35,101 nucleotides of DNA. It comes from Clostridia bacterium (GTDB lineage Bacteria > Bacillota_A > Clostridia > Oscillospirales > CAG-272). The notes under the pieces were generated by a model. That model saw nothing but the letters and a program-made list of their open reading frames with translations, was not told the DNA's origin and ran no database searches. Positions within the stretch are counted from its first letter, which is position 1. Every line of letters starts with the position of its first letter. A program made the position numbers and the translations under genes. This document shows positions 31,386 through 35,101 of the stretch, piece after piece. Where the stretch lies: positions 1-35,101 of the forward strand of contig JAFVXK010000032.1 of assembly GCA_017501175.1 (NCBI GenBank). Direction: 5' to 3'.

Positions 31386-33080
31386 TTAGTCGATAGACAT
31401 ATCAAGCTTGAAGCGGAGAATTTTGCGAAGCGTGTTTTTCGGGAATTCCTCGGTTCTTACCTTGAGAATGGCAATCTTCTTATAGGGAACGGCGGTCTTG
31501 TTATACTTGTTGACGTACTCCTGCAGATATTTTTCAACGTCCTCAATGCCGTTCTTTTTCATAAAGTCGTAGTCGGGGAATATCTCGGCGACAATGGCGT
31601 TGTACATATCTCCGCGGCGGCTCTTACCCTCATAGACTATGATTTCAAGAACACCTGGAGTTGCCGCGAGCTCGTTTTCGATTTCCTCGGGATATACGTT
31701 CTTTCCGTTGGAGAGAATTATAAGGTTTTTCTTGCGTCCGGTGATAAAGAGAACTCTGTCAGACTCGCGGTATTTGCCGTAGTCACCGGTCTTGAAGTAG
31801 CCTTCCTCGTCAAAGACTTCCCTTGTTGCTTCCTCGTCCTTGAAATAGCCGAGCATTACGTTAGAGCCTTTGACGTATATTTCGCCCTCGCCGTCCTCGT
31901 TTGGCTCGTTTATCTTAATGTCGTCAATGGAGAGAACCGGACCGACGCTTCCGGCAACCTTGTAGTAGTTGTGGTTTACCGCGATAATGGGCGCGCACTC
32001 GGTTATACCGTAGCCGTTAAGAACGTTGATACCGAGAGCGTCAAAGGTGTCAATTATCTCCTGATTTATGGGAGCGCCGCCGGATATGAGCATATTAAGC
32101 TCGCCGCCAAAGTTTTTGAGTACCGACTTGAAGAGCTTTTTACGAAGGTCAATGCCGACCTTACGGAGAGCGTTGGAGAGCTTCATCATAAATCTGATGA
32201 GGCCTTCCTTGCCGGAATCCTTAATTCCTGCCGTTATTTTGCGGTAGAAGGTTTCAAGGTAAAGCGGAACGGCACAGATGTGACCTGGCTTTTCGAGCAC
32301 AAGCTCCTTTGAAACGTAGCGTATACCGCTGGAGATGTAAATGTTACAGCCGATAGAGTTCTGTCCAAGTATAGATACGCTTGAGCCATAGGTGTGGTGA
32401 GGGGGAAGAACCGCCATACATTTCTCGCTGAAATCAATGTAGGGGATAACCTCTGCCATATCCGAGAGAATGTTCTTTTGCGAGAGCATAACGCCCTTGC
32501 CCTTGCCGGTAGTACCCGAGGTAAAAACGAGAAGAGCCAAGACCTTCGGGTCAATAGGAGCAGAGAAGAGGGACTCGTCGCCGAGCGCAAGCTTCTCGCG
32601 ACCTGCCTCGACAAGCGCGGAAACGGTGTCGTCGCCCTCGTTTTTTATATATAAGAGGTTTGAAAGACCGATGGTGTCGCAGATTTCCTTACCCTTGTCG
32701 GCGATATCCTCGTCAATGATAAGAAGCGAGGAATCAGCCTTTTTAACCGTGTCTGCAAGGTCGGCAGCCTGCCAGTCGCGGTCAAGCGGAACGAGCACCG
32801 AGCCCATTGCCATAGTAGCGTAGTAAACGAGCACCCAGCTGTAAGAGAGCTTGCCTATAAGACAAACGTGCTTACCCTGATAGCCGCGCGAGATAAGCTC
32901 GGTTGCGAGTGCGTAAACGTCATCTTTAAGGTCGATATAAGACTTCTCTACGGGCAGTGCGTCGTTTGGCTTTATTCTGAAAGAATACGCCGTTTTGTCG
33001 CCGTAAAGCTCGGCAATCTGCTTCATCATTTCCCTAATGTTAGGGAACTCCAGCTTTTCGTGTAAAACTCTGTCCTTCAT
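31386..33080 (-). CDS. AMP-binding acyl-CoA ligase family protein
   Basis: A 564-residue adenylate-forming enzyme, probably activating a fatty or other carboxylic acid with ATP and CoA. The P-loop-like motif LLVFTSGTTGKGKGVML, the motif NGYGITECAPI, YFKTGDYG and the hinge GRKKNLIILSNGKNVYPEEIE are all present, followed by a C-terminal lid with a Lys near the end (FPKNTLRKILR). No carrier domain is fused. AGGAG in the last codons of the MarR gene lies 7 nt before the ATG, 4 nt after the MarR stop, so it is coupled to the regulator. The acid used is not clear; long-chain fatty acid is the default guess. Confidence 0.9.
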   Translation of the reverse strand: MKDRVLHEKLEFPNIREMMKQIAELYGDKTAYSFRIKPNDALPVEKSYIDLKDDVYALATELISRGYQGKHVCLIGKLSYSWVLVYYATMAMGSVLVPLDRDWQAADLADTVKKADSSLLIIDEDIADKGKEICDTIGLSNLLYIKNEGDDTVSALVEAGREKLALGDESLFSAPIDPKVLALLVFTSGTTGKGKGVMLSQKNILSDMAEVIPYIDFSEKCMAVLPPHHTYGSSVSILGQNSIGCNIYISSGIRYVSKELVLEKPGHICAVPLYLETFYRKITAGIKDSGKEGLIRFMMKLSNALRKVGIDLRKKLFKSVLKNFGGELNMLISGGAPINQEIIDTFDALGINVLNGYGITECAPIIAVNHNYYKVAGSVGPVLSIDDIKINEPNEDGEGEIYVKGSNVMLGYFKDEEATREVFDEEGYFKTGDYGKYRESDRVLFITGRKKNLIILSNGKNVYPEEIENELAATPGVLEIIVYEGKSRRGDMYNAIVAEIFPDYDFMKKNGIEDVEKYLQEYVNKYNKTAVPYKKIAILKVRTEEFPKNTLRKILRFKLDMSID

Positions 33081-33084
33081 TTGT

Positions 33085-33555
33085 TTACTCCTGTGTTTGT
33101 TTTTCTTCTATTTCTTCTACAAATTTTTCGAGGTTTTCGTGCAAACGCTCAAGAACCGAATAAAATACCGCAAGCTCCTCTATTGATACTCCGCGCCCAA
33201 CCTCTTGTTGAACGTCAAGGGCTAATGCTTGAATTTTTTTGCCGAGCAGCTTGCCCTCCCCGGTGAGAGTGATTCTGGAGTTGTAATTTCTTTTGCTTGG
33301 GGTAGCCTCCCTTGTGATGTAGCCCTTGCGCTTAAGGGCGGCCAGCTCGCGCGAGATGAGAGAGGGGTCAATGTTGCTCTTGACCGCCAGCTCCGCTGAG
33401 GTCAGCCCGTCAGGGTGAATGAATAGCTCGTAAAGCCAAAGAACGTGTACGCCCTTAACTCCGTGTGTGGGAGCAATGGTCATCTTGAACTTCTGAATGC
33501 TCTTTTGTACGCCGTCGATGAGAAGCGCAAATTTTTCGAACCTGATATTTTCCAT
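33085..33555 (-). CDS. MarR-family regulator
   Basis: A 156-residue winged-helix protein of the MarR family. The DNA-binding region covers about residues 50-110 (GLTSAELAVKSNIDPSLISRELAALKRKGYITREATPSKRNYNSRITLTGEG), with the wing at PSKRNYNSRI. Helices at both ends would make the dimer interface. GGGGGAGG lies 4 nt before the ATG. It is the first gene of a two-gene operon with the acyl-CoA ligase and probably responds to a fatty acid or acyl-CoA. A TTGAC/GTCAA repeat on its own -35 box is a candidate operator. Confidence 0.9.
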   Translation of the reverse strand: MENIRFEKFALLIDGVQKSIQKFKMTIAPTHGVKGVHVLWLYELFIHPDGLTSAELAVKSNIDPSLISRELAALKRKGYITREATPSKRNYNSRITLTGEGKLLGKKIQALALDVQQEVGRGVSIEELAVFYSVLERLHENLEKFVEEIEEKQTQE

Positions 33556-33623
33556 TTATCCTCCCCCATAGAGATAATATGCGCAGATAGTCGGTATTTA
33601 ACCATAATCGCCCATTATACAAT

Positions 33624-33652
33624 ATTTTAGCACATAAAAGTTGACTTGTCAA
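33624..33652 (-). promoter_or_regulatory. promoter of the MarR-ligase operon
   Basis: Minus strand: TTGACA (33652-33647), 17 nt, TAAAAT (33629-33624), with TGC before the -10 box. The -35 box is one arm of the inverted repeat TTGAC-AA-GTCAA. Confidence 0.85.
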
Positions 33653-33668
33653 TATCTTTTCCGAAAAA
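33641..33668. repeat. 28-bp shared promoter element, copy 1
   Basis: TTGACTTGTCAAT followed by three variable bases and a TTTCCGAAAAA-type end, 25 of 28 positions the same as 34704-34731. It covers the -35 box of the MarR promoter and runs into the T-run of the deacetylase terminator. Confidence 0.7.
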
Positions 33669-33693
33669 GATGAGGAGCGACAGCCGTCGCCCC
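33663..33693 (-). terminator. terminator of the polysaccharide deacetylase-like gene
   Basis: Minus strand: GGGGCGAC and GTCGCTCC pair (one G:T) over a GGCT loop, followed by TCATCTTTTTC. It lies 18 nt after the stop codon. Confidence 0.78.
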
Positions 33694-33710
33694 TTGAAAA
33701 AGCTCGGTTT

Positions 33711-34655
33711 TCAGTCAAGGAGTATTGTTTTTCCCGCCTTTAGCAAAAGACGCTCGCCGTCAACGGTGACGTATAGGTCGACGTCTGTGGGATTTTTTAT
33801 CTCCGTGTCGGTTATCTTTACGCGCTTTGTCGCCTCGGAGTAGTCGAAAATATCGCCCACCGTCGCGTAATAATAGTCATCAGGGCGCGCACCGTAGGTC
33901 TTGGCAAAGGTGACAAGGTCGTCCCATTTTCCGTGCAGCTCAAAATCGATGGAGTGAACGCCAAAGCAGAGAAATTTAAGCTTTCCGTCATCGGGCAGAT
34001 TTTCAAAACGCTCTGCCACAGAGAGTAGCGAGGTGTGCCACGCAGACACGTAAAACGCCTCCCTTGATGGCGGAGCAAAGTAAACGTCGGGAGTGAGCCC
34101 TACGTGCGATAGCCTCGTGCCGTAGTAGCCGGGAATATTTTTTATGTAGCTTCGAAGCCACTCGTTTTTCTGCTCGCCGTATGGCCAGATGAAACAGCGT
34201 ACAGACCCCTTGCCGAAGAGTTCCTCGAGCTCGCGGTGGCATTCCTCTATGCATCTTACGTAGGCTTCGTTGGTAGCCAGCTTGAGCCAGCCACCCTTTT
34301 TGCGCTGGGCGTAGAAAACGCCCTCCATTTCTTCAAAGCGGTAGAGCTTTGACCTGTCGGACAACTCGGGGTCAAAGGGCTCGTCGGAAATATCGTAGCT
34401 CACGCCGTCAGTAAAAGGCCCCGGGTGATACTTCACGTGATTTGCAATCTCGTGACCGCGGTAAAATTCGCGGTATTCCTCGGGTGACAGCTCGGTGAGC
34501 CTGTCGGAGCAGAGGTTGAATGTGCCCTTTATTCCGTATGGCGAAACGATGTCCAAAAGCTTTCTGTCGGTTTCAATGTGTCCGTCGTCTATCGAGAATG
34601 AAATGGACTTTCTCGTCCACCCCGGGAAGAAATTGACGTCAATACTGTGTGACAT
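33711..34655 (-). CDS. polysaccharide deacetylase-like (NodB-type) protein
   Basis: A 314-residue protein of the NodB/CE4-like fold. SISFSIDDGHIETDRKLLDIVSPYGIKGTFNLCS contains the Asp-Asp catalytic/metal motif, and HEIANHVKYHPGPF gives the second metal motif with its histidines. The C-terminal part has a conserved-looking IWPYGEQ (motif 3-like, Trp-Pro-Tyr-Gly) and a beta-rich tail. Targets of this family are acetylated glycans or peptidoglycan, but no signal peptide is present, so an imported or cytoplasmic substrate is likely. Two in-frame ATGs lie upstream; AAGGAG abuts the one at 34661 and stands 6 nt before the chosen one. It is a single-gene unit. Confidence 0.85.
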   Translation of the reverse strand: MSHSIDVNFFPGWTRKSISFSIDDGHIETDRKLLDIVSPYGIKGTFNLCSDRLTELSPEEYREFYRGHEIANHVKYHPGPFTDGVSYDISDEPFDPELSDRSKLYRFEEMEGVFYAQRKKGGWLKLATNEAYVRCIEECHRELEELFGKGSVRCFIWPYGEQKNEWLRSYIKNIPGYYGTRLSHVGLTPDVYFAPPSREAFYVSAWHTSLLSVAERFENLPDDGKLKFLCFGVHSIDFELHGKWDDLVTFAKTYGARPDDYYYATVGDIFDYSEATKRVKITDTEIKNPTDVDLYVTVDGERLLLKAGKTILLD

Positions 34656-34685
34656 AGGCATCTCCTTATTGAATATTATAAATTT

Positions 34686-34715
34686 AGCATAGCACAGAAA
34701 AGCTTGACTTGTCAA
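34686..34715 (-). promoter_or_regulatory. promoter of the deacetylase-like gene
   Basis: Minus strand: TTGACA (34715-34710), 18 nt, TATGCT (34691-34686), with TGC before the -10 box. The same TTGAC-AA-GTCAA element as at the MarR promoter covers the -35 box. Confidence 0.68.
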
Positions 34716-34731
34716 TGCTTTTTCCGAAAAA
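34704..34731. repeat. 28-bp shared promoter element, copy 2
   Basis: Matches 33641-33668 at 25 of 28 positions and has the same place relative to the -35 box of its gene. The sequences beyond both ends differ, so the similarity is confined to the element. Confidence 0.7.
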
Positions 34732-34787
34732 AGCCACAAGAGAAGAATAGGGAAGCAAAAACGTTATCAATATTTTGCGAAAAAGCC

Positions 34788-34816
34788 TTGACAAAATAGA
34801 CTTACTCTGTTATAAT
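34788..34816 (+). promoter_or_regulatory. consensus promoter of the tRNA operon
   Basis: TTGACA (34788-34793), 17 nt, TATAAT (34811-34816), preceded by TGT. An exact consensus, as expected for stable RNA genes; the first tRNA begins 16 nt after the -10 box. Confidence 0.93.
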
Positions 34817-34831
34817 ATTTAAGCACGGAAT

Positions 34832-34907
34832 GGAAGGTTAGCTCAGTTGGGAGAGCATCTGCCTTACAAGCAGAGGGTCACAGGTTCGAGCCCTGTACTT
34901 TCCACCA
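34832..34907 (+). tRNA. tRNA-Val (anticodon TAC)
   Basis: A full cloverleaf of 76 nt: acceptor GGAAGGT with ACTTTCC, anticodon stem TCTGC/GCAGA around CTTACAA, T arm ACAGG-TTCGAGC-CCTGT, and an encoded CCA end. It is the first tRNA of the cluster. Confidence 0.96.
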
Positions 34908-34913
34908 TTTTTT

Positions 34914-34990
34914 GGCTTGGTAGCTCAGTTGGTTAGAGCGCTAGCCTGTCACGCTAGAGGTCGTGGGTTCGAGCCCCATCCGAGTCGCCA
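34914..34990 (+). tRNA. tRNA-Asp (anticodon GTC)
   Basis: A 77-nt cloverleaf: acceptor GGCTTGG with CCGAGTC, anticodon stem GCTAGC around the loop with GTC, T arm GTGGG-TTCGAGC-CCCAT, discriminator G and encoded CCA. It follows tRNA-Val by 6 nt. Confidence 0.96.
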
Positions 34991-35041
34991 TTTCAGAGAA
35001 CGCAAACCGCTCGAAAAGAGCCTAAAGTAAATAACAAGCAC

Positions 35042-35101
35042 GCGGATTTAGCTCATTTGGTAGAGCGCCACCTTGCCAAGGTGGAGGTGGCGGGTTCGAG
35101 C
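35042..35101 (+). tRNA. tRNA-Gly (anticodon GCC), cut by window end
   Basis: The 5' part of a cloverleaf: acceptor GCGGATT, D arm GCTC...GAGC, anticodon stem CCACC/GGTGG around TTGCCAA, then the T arm up to GGGTTCGAGC. The 3' end lies beyond the window. Confidence 0.93.

Overview
The window looks like a chromosomal piece of an anaerobic, gut-type Clostridia (Bacillota) genome. Supporting signs are strong AGGAGG-type ribosome sites, TTGACA/TATAAT promoters with a TGn extended -10, a YveK/YwqD/YwqE/LCP surface-polysaccharide control set, a two-domain SdpI-like protein and a Re-citrate-synthase-type route to 2-oxoglutarate. GC is moderate, except for one AT-rich orphan gene. I cannot name the genus from sequence alone.

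Layout. (1) 145-1507, minus: sdpR-sdpI type repressor and membrane protein with a visible operator. (2) 1674-4391, minus: U32 protein then inorganic pyrophosphatase. (3) 4558-6162, minus: a GH3 NagZ-like glycosidase. (4) 6418-13257, minus: a five-gene catabolic operon (Old Yellow Enzyme-like flavin oxidoreductase, SDR dehydrogenase, fumarate-reductase-like flavoprotein, heparinase II/III-like protein, sugar isomerase/epimerase), divergent from an AraC regulator. (5) 14348-15287: a small AT-rich gene and a gene-free stretch full of hairpin repeats. (6) 15288-16511, minus: an unknown membrane protein. (7) 16702-23800, plus: a probable Re-citrate synthase, GntR regulator, aconitase, a GH20-like glycosidase and isocitrate dehydrogenase. 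This is a complete oxaloacetate-to-2-oxoglutarate branch with a glycosidase inserted and a GntR-type operator at the promoter. (8) 24061-31318, plus: a secreted repeat protein, a 58-residue peptide, an HPr-kinase-like protein and a PqqD-like protein, followed by Wzz/YveK, a BY-kinase, a PHP phosphatase, a membrane-anchored protein and an LCP transferase. (9) 31386-33555, minus: MarR regulator and acyl-CoA ligase. (10) 33711-34655, minus: polysaccharide deacetylase-like protein. (11) 34832 to the end, plus: tRNA-Val, tRNA-Asp and tRNA-Gly (cut by the window edge).

The best candidate for an undescribed system is region 8. A short precursor-like peptide, a kinase of the HPr-kinase fold without its N-terminal domain, and a PqqD-type peptide-binding protein are translationally coupled by 1- and 4-nt overlaps. 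They lie between a secreted repeat protein and a tyrosine-phosphorylation-controlled envelope-polymer module that has no glycosyltransferases here. This fits a peptide that is modified, possibly phosphorylated, and tied to the cell surface, but the function is inferred. The second candidate is region 4, where three redox enzymes sit with a lyase-like protein and a TIM-barrel isomerase under one AraC-linked promoter.

All twelve promoters I could define carry TGn directly before the -10 box, eleven of them with a 17-nt spacer. Several gene starts were moved downstream from the longest possible ORF because a strong ribosome site or the promoter itself decides the start.
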